DNA of 34,769 nucleotides from an uncultured Myxococcales bacterium (GCA_937872925.1 CALMUT010000286.1:1-34769); one strand, 5' to 3'. Positions 25,901-33,390 are shown, counted from the stretch's first letter. Made by a program: numbers and translations. The notes: a model not told the origin generated them from the letters alone.

Positions 25901-28900
25901 GTGATCAGCGAGAAACGGGACGAAAGTGGGATCTATCTCTCCACCGACGTGACTCGCTACCGGGTGCGCCGGCTGTACATGGGGCTGGATGGTCGCGAGG
26001 TGCGGCATGCCTTTGCGATTGGTCAGGACAGCTATTTGTATGACGTTGCGGATTTTGTGTCGGCGCCGTCCACCCTCAACGCCACCACGGTGGAGATTGA
26101 GCTTGCTCCGCCAGGCGGGCCGGATGCCTCCCTGGCACAGACCACGCCGGTCACCCTGCGCAGCAGCAGCGGGCGTCGCCAGATCCAAAGCGAAAGTGCG
26201 GTGGATGTGTTCGGGAATCGCGTCACGGCCACGGCGCGTGGCTGCGTCGCCGGTTGTAGTGTCGCCGACGAGGTCATCACGACCACGACGACGCCGGACC
26301 GGCCCACCGGCGATCCCACCGGCTGGCTATGGCGCACCGTGTCTTCCAACGTGTCCGGCAATCTGTATTTCCTGACCACGCAGCAGCAGACCGCCAACAC
26401 CTACGATGCGGATGGGGCGCTGACGAGCGTCGACAAGACGCTCAGCGGCACCCAACCCCTCGATCGCTTCCACGCCACTGGCAAAGCCGTTGCGTTGACG
26501 CCGGGCGACGCGTCGACGGACGGCGCGATCACTTGGAACAACTTCTACGACGAGTTTGGCAACCTGACTCGCGAAAGCGCCCCGGACAACCGCTGTCGCG
26601 ACGTGGGATACGACAGCAACTACGGCCAGCTCCCCGTTTCGGAGACCAGCTTCTTGGCGGGCTGCGGCAGCACGACGCCGGCGCCCTTCGCGACCACGGC
26701 TGCGTATGATCGCTCGTTGGCTCAGGCCACGTTGGTCACGGACATCCAGAGCCAGCCAACGGCCATCGGCTACGATGGGTTTGGCAGATTGGTGTCGATC
26801 CACCGTCCGCACCCGCAGAACCTGCTCCAGACGTCACCCGAACCCAGTGTGAAGATCGAGTACTTCCTCCCCACCGACCTGGGCACGCCGACGTCACCCA
26901 CTGCGTATTCCATCATCCACACCGAGACCCAGGACGGTGACACGGTCGCGGACAGCGACTACCTTGAGAGCTGGAGCTACGTCGACGGCCTGGGTCGGAC
27001 GATCGTGACGCTGAGCGAAGCGGACACCGGGGCGGGCGATGCCGGACCTTGGATTGCCAGTGGGCGGGTGACCTACGACGCGAAGGGCGGCGTGGCCAAG
27101 AAGTACCTGGAACACTTCACCGCAGACGCGCCAAACGCTTTCGGATTCGCGTCGGTCCCGAGCGATCCGGTCAGCGGCCAGCCCGTGGCCTTCGGCGCGC
27201 AGAGCTACGATGCTTTCGCCCGGCCGGTGGCGACCGCTGATCTGGACGGAACCATCACCCTGGTGCGCTACTACCACGCGCTATCGACGGACCTGTGGGA
27301 CGCGGCGGACTGGCACTCTACTCCCAGCAACGGAACCTACGCGACGGAGACCAAGGACGGTCACGGTCGCACGGTGTCCACCCTAGAGCGTTTCAGAGAA
27401 GGAAGCGCGGACCGGCAGCGCGAAACCGTCACCACCTACACGCCCAACGGAGAGCCGCTGACCATCACCCGCAAGCTGGTCGGCACGTCGAACGCAGTGA
27501 CACGTTGGATGCGCTACGACTCTTTGGGTCGGATGGTGCTCAACGTCGAGCCCAACACCTCCCAGAACTTCACGACGGACCACACTGCACTGCCCACAAA
27601 CTTGAAGGCCTGGCGCTACGTCTACAACGACTCCGGCGACTTGGTGGGCACCAGCGACGCGCGCGGATGCGGCGTCAACTTCGCGTACGACGGCGTGGGC
27701 CGCTTGCAGGCGGAGGACTACTCGCCCTGTGAGTCACACCACATGGCGTACACCACGCCCATCGTCAGCACGAAGAACTACTACGAGGTCTACTACTGGT
27801 ACGACTCGCCGCCAGCGATCCTGGCGAGCAACAACTTCCCAACGGGCTATTTCTCCTCCACGGACGAATCCTTCCTCCGCGGTCGTCTCGCTTCGGTGAT
27901 GGACCTGTCGTCCATCAGCGTCTCGAAGTACGACGGGCGCGGTCGCGTCATCGCCTCGACACGGCGGATCGCAAAACCCGGCATCTTCCTGGGCTGGTGG
28001 GGCAATCGCTACACCGAACGCTGGTTCCACAAGTCCACCAGCTACGACGCTGCCGATCGTGAAGTGGCCACCACGACCGGGGCCACAGTCGCGGAGCTGC
28101 TAGCCCCCAATGGGAACAGCACCATCTTCACAGAGTACTCCCGCCGCGGCACGGTGAAGCGCGGCGACAGCAGCTACGGCGAGCTGGTCGCGAGTACTGT
28201 GCGCTCAGCGGACGGCCTAACCCAAGAAGTCGTATACGGAGACGAGGCGAACACAGCGACCAACCTGGCCTACGACAGTCGCCGCCGCCTGGTCACGGCG
28301 CGCACGGAGCGGGTGGCTCCCGGGATCTGGACCAACCCGCCTGCCGGCTACACGCCCTCCGGCACGACGCTGCCCAGCAACCAGCTGCGTCTGCAGTGGG
28401 ACGAGATCGACTACGACATCGTCAGCAACCCCACATCCATCACCGACATGCGCGACATGGGCGAATGGCCCAACGACGCCAAGCCGGTAAACCGTGTCTT
28501 CGAGTACGACGACTTCTACCGGCTGACCAAAGTGGAGCACACGTACTCCGGCGGCAGCACCTGGAAGTCCCCACACGATGCAGACAACCCGGGCCTACCG
28601 GTGGATCCCCGCCGCGCGAAACCCATGGGCCAGATCTCGTTCACGAACCGGATCGGCTGGCAGACCTACGCCTACGACTGGCTTGGTAACACCAGCGTGA
28701 CCGACGACGACGCGGACGGCTTTTACGATCGCTCGCTTGGAACGATCACCAACTCCCCCACCAAGCCCTACCAGCTCGACACCGCAAGCAACGAAACGAC
28801 GCCGGGTTCGCCGATCGGCCGAGAAGGCAACCTTGCCACCGCGTACGACGCCGCCGGCAACCTCACACGCCTCCACATCCGCCGCAACGGCGCCTGCCTG

Positions 28901-30400
28901 CCGTCCCAGTGGAAGTGCAACCACATCTTCGAATACCGCTGGGACGAAGTTGGCCGCCTGGGGTACGCCCGCCGCTGGGACGCCACGGCCGCCACGCTTG
29001 GCACGCCTTCGGACACGTTGCCAATACCCGGCTCCGTCTACGGCGGCCACGTCATCAACACCTACGACGCCTCCGACGAACGCGTGATCCGCCAGTCCTA
29101 CGGCCCAACGAAGAACACCGTCTACGTCTTCGACACGTTGGAGCTTCGCATGGCTCAGCTGGTGTCCGCAGGCCCGCACCCGGCGGTCGACTACGTGCTG
29201 GACAAGTGGACGGAGACCCCCTACCTGATCACCAACGGCGTCCGCGTAGGCCGCGTCAACTACGCCGAGAACTCCCCAGAAATCAGCGGAAACAAGGCCC
29301 ACGTCTTCCTCGAACTAGGCGACCACCTAGGCTCGACCAACATCGTCATCGACCGCTCCACGAGCGAGCTCGTAGAGCGAGGCACCTACCAAGCCTACGG
29401 CGCCGCCGAAAGCGACTACCGCCCGGACCGCTGGGAGAACTTCAGGGAGGACTATAAGTTTACCGGGAAGGAAGAGGACGTCACTGTTGGGTTGCACTAT
29501 TTTGGGAAGCGGTTTCTGTCGACGCACTTGAACAGGTGGGTGAGTGCGGATCCGCTGACGGTGCACGCGCTGGGGGCGGATTTGAATGTGTACGCCTACG
29601 TCTCCGGACAGACACTGAAGAACGTCGACCCGATCGGTCTTAGCGAAAAAGACAAGGCTTCGATGCCCGACGATCTGGCGGACCAGAAGACAGGCGAGGA
29701 GCTGACCCAGTCTAGGGGCAACATGACGCCGTACTCACCTGGACCGCCCGCAGCGCGGGATCCAACGAAGACGTCAGATGGCGAGGACTTGGCCCAGGCG
29801 TACCAAGCCAACGATCGCAAGAACCTGCGCTTCGGCGCGACAGTGGAAGGCACGCACGGAGATGACTCTCACCCGCTGGGTATCAACCTCGACGGCCTTG
29901 AGGCAATTGGGGAGGCCTATGCCGGGATGATGCTCCGTGGGCGAGGCACACCTGGCATGAGGATTGGACCTCCTCCGCCTGCGCCGCCGCGGCAGTTGGG
30001 TCCAGGGCCTGCGCCCCCAAAGCAGTTGGGTCCAGGGCCTGCGCTCCCAAGGCAGTTGGGGTCAGGGCAAAAAGCCGGCGGCGGAAGCGGATGGGCACCT
30101 GGAAGGAAGCTCTGGGCGTCATCGGGCAAGAAGCGACAGCATTTCGAAAAGCACGGTGAGGAAGTTGGAGCGAAGACACGCGACGAATACAGTTCAAAGG
30201 CATTGGAGTTCGGCACGTCGTCCAGCGGAAAGGGGTTCGTTGACATGAAGCATGGGGCGTACTTCTACCGGTACCAGCCTTCCACTCGGCACATTTTCAT
30301 CGGTACTATTAAGAGCGGGAGGATCAAGACTTACTACAAGTGGGACGGCAGAGAGAACGACGTGGTGATCAACGCACTCAAGGCGGCGGGCAAGCTGTGA
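22922..30400 (+). CDS. Exported SpvB/TcB-TcC-like RHS polymorphic toxin (2,492 aa)
   Basis: A Sec signal ends in PALA before QTANE. After a Ser/Thr/Pro linker comes an SpvB-type domain (~100-200; KGSGTIQGMEESFSAQ, LSYSSSGG). FG-GAP-like repeats follow at ~500-830 (DLDGDGISDLL, DMNGDGITDIV, DVNGDGLTDLV), then a TcB middle region (~850-940; MPTSVHLVKRV, REFRGF), then RHS YD-repeats (~1277-1960; YDGFGRLVS, YDSLGRMV, YDGVGRLQ). The core ends with DHLGSTN, KFTGKEEDV, RWVSADPLT and DPIGL (2236-2240). The last 252 residues are variable: a Pro-rich linker, then a ~85-residue domain with HFEKHG (His2407), like BECR-fold nuclease toxins. TcB-TcC proteins form a cocoon around such a toxin. A Sec signal is atypical for Tc and T6SS RHS proteins. 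Confidence 0.92.
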   Translation: MKARTHWFVGVGLAVVAAALPALAQTANEPAEADYSDLAPVQSAEPTASSSDDKAMSSAGTVNDTPMEPAKASNSTTPKTPEVPPTDTLALPSGADKSGVTSKSISVPKGSGTIQGMEESFSAQLSTGIATFSVPFALPAARGGAQPSLGLSYSSSGGVGVAGAGWSVGVPFIARQTDRGVPNYADQAQWHPNQDRFVFNGGQELVPICLVGSGGTCTGAQTGEVMPVWASGWQYFRPRVEGSFLRFFWSPDHLTWRVQDKSGVTMELGVPLNDASYTQALERNPDQASEIFRWCLVRQYDTYGNANPATGTPAPNNQVVFRYFQDHGTAYLSDIYDTPPVVGSATASLSSYAHHTRLVYAARPDPTHSYRSGYRIGQNLRLTRVDVASKIFSGSTSAPRAMLRRYHLEYEATSHLSLLSSVQVEGRCATKEQDAPTEASELLPQETNCPRLPAMRFEYSHVQPFKTDGTPGYADLNGYEGFDERLRNILSSPPHSVDEELTDLFDINADSLPDVLVTAVGVYGSGHGVFFNGGGGQLDRFAAVTPMSVSGVLGAGASTITLKNLNVAPLDLDGDGISDLLHMPKVSTYSVYDPQQVSGKWTWKGRVVTTSDGLSPRIELGKDGLDTQMMDVNFDGLVDVVISAGTEMQTYFALGRYPGGDGRFGRGTWTGATTAAQYTDPVRTCVPWSALPIRFSDPDIKTADMNGDGITDIVRVRQGDIRYWPGRGNGFWGTGRRDDCAAGTFGSNRHVAMATSPQYSDIQGTGLRLDDVNGDGLTDLVQIRFDGVDVWLNVDGVGWTQRHIIQNTPASPSFANRVRLVDVNGSGTRDILWGTASGYKYMDLAGGTRPSVLIRVENGLGKTTTLEYSTSAEEMLAAEQAGSPWSTKMPTSVHLVKRVIEADNLLATGAGPGVYVTEYSYRDPVYEGRQREFRGFRFASAKRIGDSNSPTDITESTFLLGECTDETPANSIDECAVGERWRDNPNEALKGLPVISEKRDESGIYLSTDVTRYRVRRLYMGLDGREVRHAFAIGQDSYLYDVADFVSAPSTLNATTVEIELAPPGGPDASLAQTTPVTLRSSSGRRQIQSESAVDVFGNRVTATARGCVAGCSVADEVITTTTTPDRPTGDPTGWLWRTVSSNVSGNLYFLTTQQQTANTYDADGALTSVDKTLSGTQPLDRFHATGKAVALTPGDASTDGAITWNNFYDEFGNLTRESAPDNRCRDVGYDSNYGQLPVSETSFLAGCGSTTPAPFATTAAYDRSLAQATLVTDIQSQPTAIGYDGFGRLVSIHRPHPQNLLQTSPEPSVKIEYFLPTDLGTPTSPTAYSIIHTETQDGDTVADSDYLESWSYVDGLGRTIVTLSEADTGAGDAGPWIASGRVTYDAKGGVAKKYLEHFTADAPNAFGFASVPSDPVSGQPVAFGAQSYDAFARPVATADLDGTITLVRYYHALSTDLWDAADWHSTPSNGTYATETKDGHGRTVSTLERFREGSADRQRETVTTYTPNGEPLTITRKLVGTSNAVTRWMRYDSLGRMVLNVEPNTSQNFTTDHTALPTNLKAWRYVYNDSGDLVGTSDARGCGVNFAYDGVGRLQAEDYSPCESHHMAYTTPIVSTKNYYEVYYWYDSPPAILASNNFPTGYFSSTDESFLRGRLASVMDLSSISVSKYDGRGRVIASTRRIAKPGIFLGWWGNRYTERWFHKSTSYDAADREVATTTGATVAELLAPNGNSTIFTEYSRRGTVKRGDSSYGELVASTVRSADGLTQEVVYGDEANTATNLAYDSRRRLVTARTERVAPGIWTNPPAGYTPSGTTLPSNQLRLQWDEIDYDIVSNPTSITDMRDMGEWPNDAKPVNRVFEYDDFYRLTKVEHTYSGGSTWKSPHDADNPGLPVDPRRAKPMGQISFTNRIGWQTYAYDWLGNTSVTDDDADGFYDRSLGTITNSPTKPYQLDTASNETTPGSPIGREGNLATAYDAAGNLTRLHIRRNGACLPSQWKCNHIFEYRWDEVGRLGYARRWDATAATLGTPSDTLPIPGSVYGGHVINTYDASDERVIRQSYGPTKNTVYVFDTLELRMAQLVSAGPHPAVDYVLDKWTETPYLITNGVRVGRVNYAENSPEISGNKAHVFLELGDHLGSTNIVIDRSTSELVERGTYQAYGAAESDYRPDRWENFREDYKFTGKEEDVTVGLHYFGKRFLSTHLNRWVSADPLTVHALGADLNVYAYVSGQTLKNVDPIGLSEKDKASMPDDLADQKTGEELTQSRGNMTPYSPGPPAARDPTKTSDGEDLAQAYQANDRKNLRFGATVEGTHGDDSHPLGINLDGLEAIGEAYAGMMLRGRGTPGMRIGPPPPAPPRQLGPGPAPPKQLGPGPALPRQLGSGQKAGGGSGWAPGRKLWASSGKKRQHFEKHGEEVGAKTRDEYSSKALEFGTSSSGKGFVDMKHGAYFYRYQPSTRHIFIGTIKSGRIKTYYKWDGRENDVVINALKAAGKL
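29274..29460 (+). repeat. RHS tip segment duplicated at 31118-31304
   Basis: These 187 bp match 31118-31304 at all but one position (C at 29287, T at 31131). Beyond 29460 the two copies keep the same protein motifs but diverge clearly at the DNA level. The tract encodes the DHLGSTN to DYKFTGK part of the RHS core. Confidence 0.95.
29991..30068 (+). repeat. 30-bp tandem repeats encoding a Pro-rich linker
   Basis: Two full and one partial copies of a 30-bp unit start at 29991, 30021 and 30051. Each encodes a ten-residue unit of the type QLGPGPAPPK, joining the RHS shell to the toxin domain. The unit length is a multiple of three, so copy-number change would keep the frame. Confidence 0.9.
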
Positions 30401-30855
30401 GACAAACGGTAGATCGCGAGGCCGTCTTTGGCCTGCTTGCTCGTGTTCGACTGCAGCATGACAACGTGGAACGGCTAACTCAGCTTCTCAGTGACTACGA
30501 CATGAGCAATATCTCGGAGGAGAATGTCACTGTAGCTCTTCGCCAAAACTACTCGGGTGTGAGCAATGGATTTCTGGCCGATCTCTACGAGGCGATTTGC
30601 GGCGTTTCCGTGGAGGTTGCTGGAGACCCCGTGCCCCTGTTTGTGTGTCCATGCTGCGGTTTCAGGACACTCACTGAGTTGCACGATCCAGAGAAGGGCA
30701 CGGGCTACGATGTGTGCGACCATTGCGGATGGGAGGATGACGGGACCACCGATGAAACCGTCGTTAGCAGCGTCAACCACACAAGCATGGCCGAGTTGCG
30801 CAGCAAAATGCGAACTGAAAGCAACTACTACGAGCGCACGAAGTGGCTCAGGTAG
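30397..30855 (+). CDS. Probable immunity protein with CPCC zinc-ribbon domain (152 aa)
   Basis: It starts at a GTG (30397) that overlaps the RHS stop as GTGA. The frame is open further upstream inside the RHS gene, but those residues look like shadow sequence. Residues ~1-80 are helical (LLARVRLQHDNVERLTQLL, NGFLADLYEAICG). Residues ~82-115 contain CPCCG (Cys84, 86, 87) and CDHCGWEDDG (Cys107, Cys110), the Cys-rich CPCC domain, expected to bind zinc. There is no signal peptide, so it should act in the cytoplasm, which fits a nuclease toxin. Position directly after a polymorphic toxin domain is the standard immunity position. Base composition is lower in GC than the RHS shell, as is common for toxin-immunity cassettes. 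Confidence 0.85.
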   Translation: MRQTVDREAVFGLLARVRLQHDNVERLTQLLSDYDMSNISEENVTVALRQNYSGVSNGFLADLYEAICGVSVEVAGDPVPLFVCPCCGFRTLTELHDPEKGTGYDVCDHCGWEDDGTTDETVVSSVNHTSMAELRSKMRTESNYYERTKWLR

Positions 30856-30867
30856 CATGGTTGCTGC

Positions 30868-31042
30868 CGACCAAATTGACATCGTAGAGAAATCCAAAAC
30901 TGACGTCGTAGAGAATTCCGTTGAATTCCGCGTTGCCATCGCAATTCGCGACCAGAAGCGTCGTAGTTTGCAGAAAGTGATCCGGCCAAAGCCGTCGTAG
31001 TGCCGCTGGACACTACGACGGCAGTGGTCGGATCTGGACGGC
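30868..31042 (-). mobile_element. Transposon end remnant, copy 1
   Basis: It begins 12 nt past the immunity gene. Two direct repeats TGACATCGTAGAGAAATCC (30877) and TGACGTCGTAGAGAATTCC (30901) lie 24 nt apart, like transposase binding sites at an element end. A perfect 12-bp hairpin (30991-31002 with 31011-31022) follows, then the 3' end of an ATPase gene on the minus strand. About three quarters of the bases match copy 2 at 32801-32976 by eye. Confidence 0.75.
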
Positions 31043-31087
31043 CTACTGCGGCAGGTCGACCTCCCTGAGCCAGTGTGGTTGCAACAG
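31043..31087 (-). pseudogene. Last 14 codons of a transposon ATPase gene
   Basis: Reading from 31087 down gives LLQPHWLREVDLPQ and a TAG. The longer remnant at 32977-33369 ends LLQPHWRKEVDLPQ. The gene is cut off exactly where a fragment of the dispersed repeat begins (31091). Confidence 0.8.
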
Positions 31088-32277
31088 CAACACCCCCGCC
31101 CGAGGGTAACTACGGCACCCCAGAAATCAGTGGAAACAAGGCCCACGTCTTCCTCGAACTAGGCGACCACCTAGGCTCGACCAACATCGTCATCGACCGC
31201 TCCACGAGCGAGCTCGTAGAGCGAGGCACCTACCAAGCCTACGGCGCCGCCGAAAGCGACTACCGCCCGGACCGCTGGGAGAACTTCAGGGAGGACTATA
31301 AGTTCACTGGGAAAGAAGAGGACGTCACTGTTGGACTGCACTACTTTGGGAAACGGTTTCTCAGCACGCATTTGCAGCGGTGGGTGAGTGCGGATCCGCT
31401 GACGGTGCACGCGCCGGGCGAAGGCGACTTGAACGTCTATGCCTACGTTCGTGGGCGAGCGCTCCAAGCCACTGACCCTATGGGCCTAGAGGACGTTGTC
31501 TACGCGGAGGACGACAATGGCACGTTCGAGGCGACGAGCAGCCACCCCTCCGACCCAAGCCAAGGATGCAACCAGGGCCGCTGCGGAACCGCCATTGCGT
31601 CGGTGCCCGATCGAGTGAAAACCCGTTCCGCGGAGGTAGCGTCGAAGAAGGGCGGCGGTCCCGACGCCGGCGTTGGGACCGCCGCGCGGTCGCCGGTCGG
31701 TCGCCAGGTGCTGATCCCGGGCAGCTCGGACATCACCTGGCGAATCGGCGGAGAGGGAAATGACGAGTTTCTACTGTACAAGGATGGAAGTGAGACGAAA
31801 GGACAAGTCTCGCTCACACCAACTTGGCTGAGCTACTCAATCCCGGAAGGACGACTTACGGTGAGTCCCAGCGCTGATTCAAGCTACACAATAGACGCGA
31901 CGAGTGGGGCTGGGGATTGCATGAACAACGCCACGTGCAAGAATAGGTTTGAAACTGGACCGATTTTCCCGGGAACGTATACTCTTCATTCGAACGAGGT
32001 TTCGGATGTCTCTCTGCCACGCGCGATCGGTAGGTGGGTCAAGGATGGTGACTACGGTTCTTTCAGCGTGGCGGCACATCCAGACGGATGGACGGCTGAA
32101 GCGATCGAGGCTTCTGGTCGGACCGGGCAGTTCCGCGTGCACGGAGGCAATTGGAAAGGTAGCGCCGGCTGCATTGATTGCGGGGGCGGCTTTACCGGAA
32201 GCGCCACTACAGATAGACTGGTGAAGGATCTGAAGAACGCTCCGACGGGCCGGGTGCGGCTTCTCGTATGGGAATGA
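31075..32277 (+). CDS. Orphan RHS tip with L,D-transpeptidase-like toxin domain (up to 400 aa)
   Basis: The frame opens at a GTG (31075) inside the ATPase remnant, with no ribosome binding site or signal. RHS homology starts only at 31118, so it is probably a silent cassette. An ATG at 31480 within DPMGL is an alternative start. Residues ~15-138 are the RHS core, including RWVSADPLT and DPMGL (134-138). The C-terminal part (139-400) is a different toxin. It has PGTYTLHSNE and HGGNWKGSAGCIDCG, with His356 and Cys366 in the H-G-x(n)-S-x-G-C-I arrangement of L,D-transpeptidases, close to the Tlde1/DUF2778 type that attacks peptidoglycan. Its stop overlaps the next gene. Confidence 0.8.
   Translation: MVATATPPPEGNYGTPEISGNKAHVFLELGDHLGSTNIVIDRSTSELVERGTYQAYGAAESDYRPDRWENFREDYKFTGKEEDVTVGLHYFGKRFLSTHLQRWVSADPLTVHAPGEGDLNVYAYVRGRALQATDPMGLEDVVYAEDDNGTFEATSSHPSDPSQGCNQGRCGTAIASVPDRVKTRSAEVASKKGGGPDAGVGTAARSPVGRQVLIPGSSDITWRIGGEGNDEFLLYKDGSETKGQVSLTPTWLSYSIPEGRLTVSPSADSSYTIDATSGAGDCMNNATCKNRFETGPIFPGTYTLHSNEVSDVSLPRAIGRWVKDGDYGSFSVAAHPDGWTAEAIEASGRTGQFRVHGGNWKGSAGCIDCGGGFTGSATTDRLVKDLKNAPTGRVRLLVWE
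31091..31108 (+). repeat. Fragment of the dispersed repeat at the RHS-tip junction
   Basis: CACCCCCGCCCGAGGGTA matches CACCCCCGCCCGAAGGTA of the dispersed repeat (34105) in 17 of 18 positions. It lies between the truncated ATPase and the duplicated RHS tip. Confidence 0.65.
31118..31304 (+). repeat. Second copy of the RHS tip segment
   Basis: It is the partner of 29274-29460 with one mismatch in 187 bp, in direct orientation and 1,844 bp away. Recombination between the copies would remove the first toxin, its immunity gene and the first transposon end, and would attach the second toxin to the full RHS protein in frame. Confidence 0.95.
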
Positions 32278-32783
32278 ACTCTCGATCACACTTCGTTTTG
32301 ACGGTGCCGGTCGTTGCGGCATGCTTGGTGGTGTGCAGCGCGCTGGTCCTGACTGGGCTGCTGGGCAGTTCTCCGGCAAGTGCCATACAGCGGTTTGAGA
32401 GGCGCAGTCTCGATGGCGTCCCCGAGTCACAAGTGACGGATCCGCTTGTTCTCGCCGGCGATAGCGTCCTGCCGCTGCTGCTTGATCGTATTCAGGACAG
32501 AGGCATGCCGCGGAGACGCTATGCCATCGGATACCTGGGGAAATGTGGGTATGTTCCGGCACTGCCTGTCCTTGAGCAGATTCTACTCGATGACGCTGAG
32601 AAGGACCTGTATCGAAGCGATGCGCTGATGGCGATCGACGCGATTGCTCCAGCGCATGCTGCGCGTCTACGAACTAGCTACCTCAAACGCGACGACGAAC
32701 TCGGCAACGTGGCCAGAAACCGGTGGAAGCTCGCGCCGAAAAGGCACTACGTTTCGGCGCTTCTCGCCACGGCAGTTCAGTGA
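32274..32783 (+). CDS. Candidate exported immunity protein with HEAT-like repeats (169 aa)
   Basis: The ATG at 32274 overlaps the toxin TGA as ATGA; another ATG at 32268 would add two residues. Residues ~8-36 form a hydrophobic signal or anchor ending SPASA. The rest is helical, with HEAT-like repeats (DSVLPLLLDRIQD, RRYAIGYLGKCGYVPALPVLEQILLDD, YRSDALMAIDAIAPAHAARL). Export to the periplasm fits protection against a peptidoglycan-targeting toxin, in contrast to the cytoplasmic immunity protein of the first cassette. No known immunity family is recognised. It is followed 18 nt later by the second transposon end. Confidence 0.75.
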   Translation: MNSRSHFVLTVPVVAACLVVCSALVLTGLLGSSPASAIQRFERRSLDGVPESQVTDPLVLAGDSVLPLLLDRIQDRGMPRRRYAIGYLGKCGYVPALPVLEQILLDDAEKDLYRSDALMAIDAIAPAHAARLRTSYLKRDDELGNVARNRWKLAPKRHYVSALLATAVQ

Positions 32784-32800
32784 TTGTTGCTTGGTGTTAC

Positions 32801-32976
32801 CGGCCGAATTGACGTCGTAGAGAAATCCAAAACTGACGTCGTAGAGAATTTCGGAAAAGCTCGCGTTGCCATCGCAATTCGCGACCGAAACGGTCGCAGT
32901 CGGCGGGATGCGAAACGACCAACGCCGTCGTAACGCTGATGAGCACTACGACGGCGCTGGCCGCGCGCCGCAGTCG
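32801..32976 (-). mobile_element. Transposon end remnant, copy 2
   Basis: TGACGTCGTAGAGAA occurs at 32810 and 32834, again with 24-nt spacing. A 10-bp inverted repeat follows (32923-32932 with 32947-32956), and a smaller hairpin overlaps the ATPase stop. The order matches copy 1. It starts 18 nt past the immunity gene. Confidence 0.75.
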
Positions 32977-33369
32977 CTACTGCGGCAGGTCGACCTCCTT
33001 GCGCCAGTGCGGCTGCAGAAGCACGCGGTTGATTTGCTTGAGGTCGACGGTTTTGGTGCGGTCGCGCACGGCTTCAAGCAGGGCGCTGAGGCAGAGGTTT
33101 CTGGCACGGCGCAGAATACCCTCGGACGAGCGGACGATGAGGCTGAGCGCGTCTTCGGTGAAGGTCGAGTGGGCAAGGGCGACCTTGTCGAGTTCGGCGC
33201 GGATGAAATCCGCGACGCTGTCCGGGGCGACCTTGTGCATCAACACCGAGTAGGTGACACGGTTTTGGATGTCTTCGTTTACCGTGAGGGTCAGGCGGCT
33301 GAGCAACTCGGGCTGGGCGACCAAGACCAGGCAGTGGTTCTTGGGAAAATCCTCGGGCTGTACTAGACC
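32977..33369 (-). pseudogene. 5'-truncated ExeA/TniB-like transposon ATPase
   Basis: The minus-strand frame encodes about 127 C-terminal residues: VLVAQPELLSRLTL, RVTYSVLMHKVAPDSVADFI, TEDALSLIVRSSEGILRRARNLC. These match the sensor and lid part of ExeA/TniB-type AAA ATPases that accompany DDE transposases. Walker A and B are missing. The frame has no proper start and meets a stop within a reversed fragment of the dispersed repeat (33362-33390), which marks the break. No transposase gene is present nearby, so the element is dead. Confidence 0.8.
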
Positions 33370-33390
33370 CTACCTTCGGGCAGGGGTTCC
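33362..33390 (-). repeat. Inverted fragment of the dispersed repeat
   Basis: CTACCTTCGGGCAGGGGT is the reverse complement, with small changes, of the repeat start ACCCCCGCCCGAAGGTAG. It lies at the truncation point of the ATPase gene. Confidence 0.65.

Noticed and set aside
22922..30400. Type VI secretion RHS effector
   Set aside because: No PAAR, VgrG or adaptor gene is nearby, and the protein has an N-terminal Sec signal and SpvB/TcB domains, which fit a Tc-like protein better.
32866..33366. Plus-strand open frame of 166 codons
   Set aside because: It is antisense to the ATPase remnant, which has clear family motifs; the plus-strand product has none.
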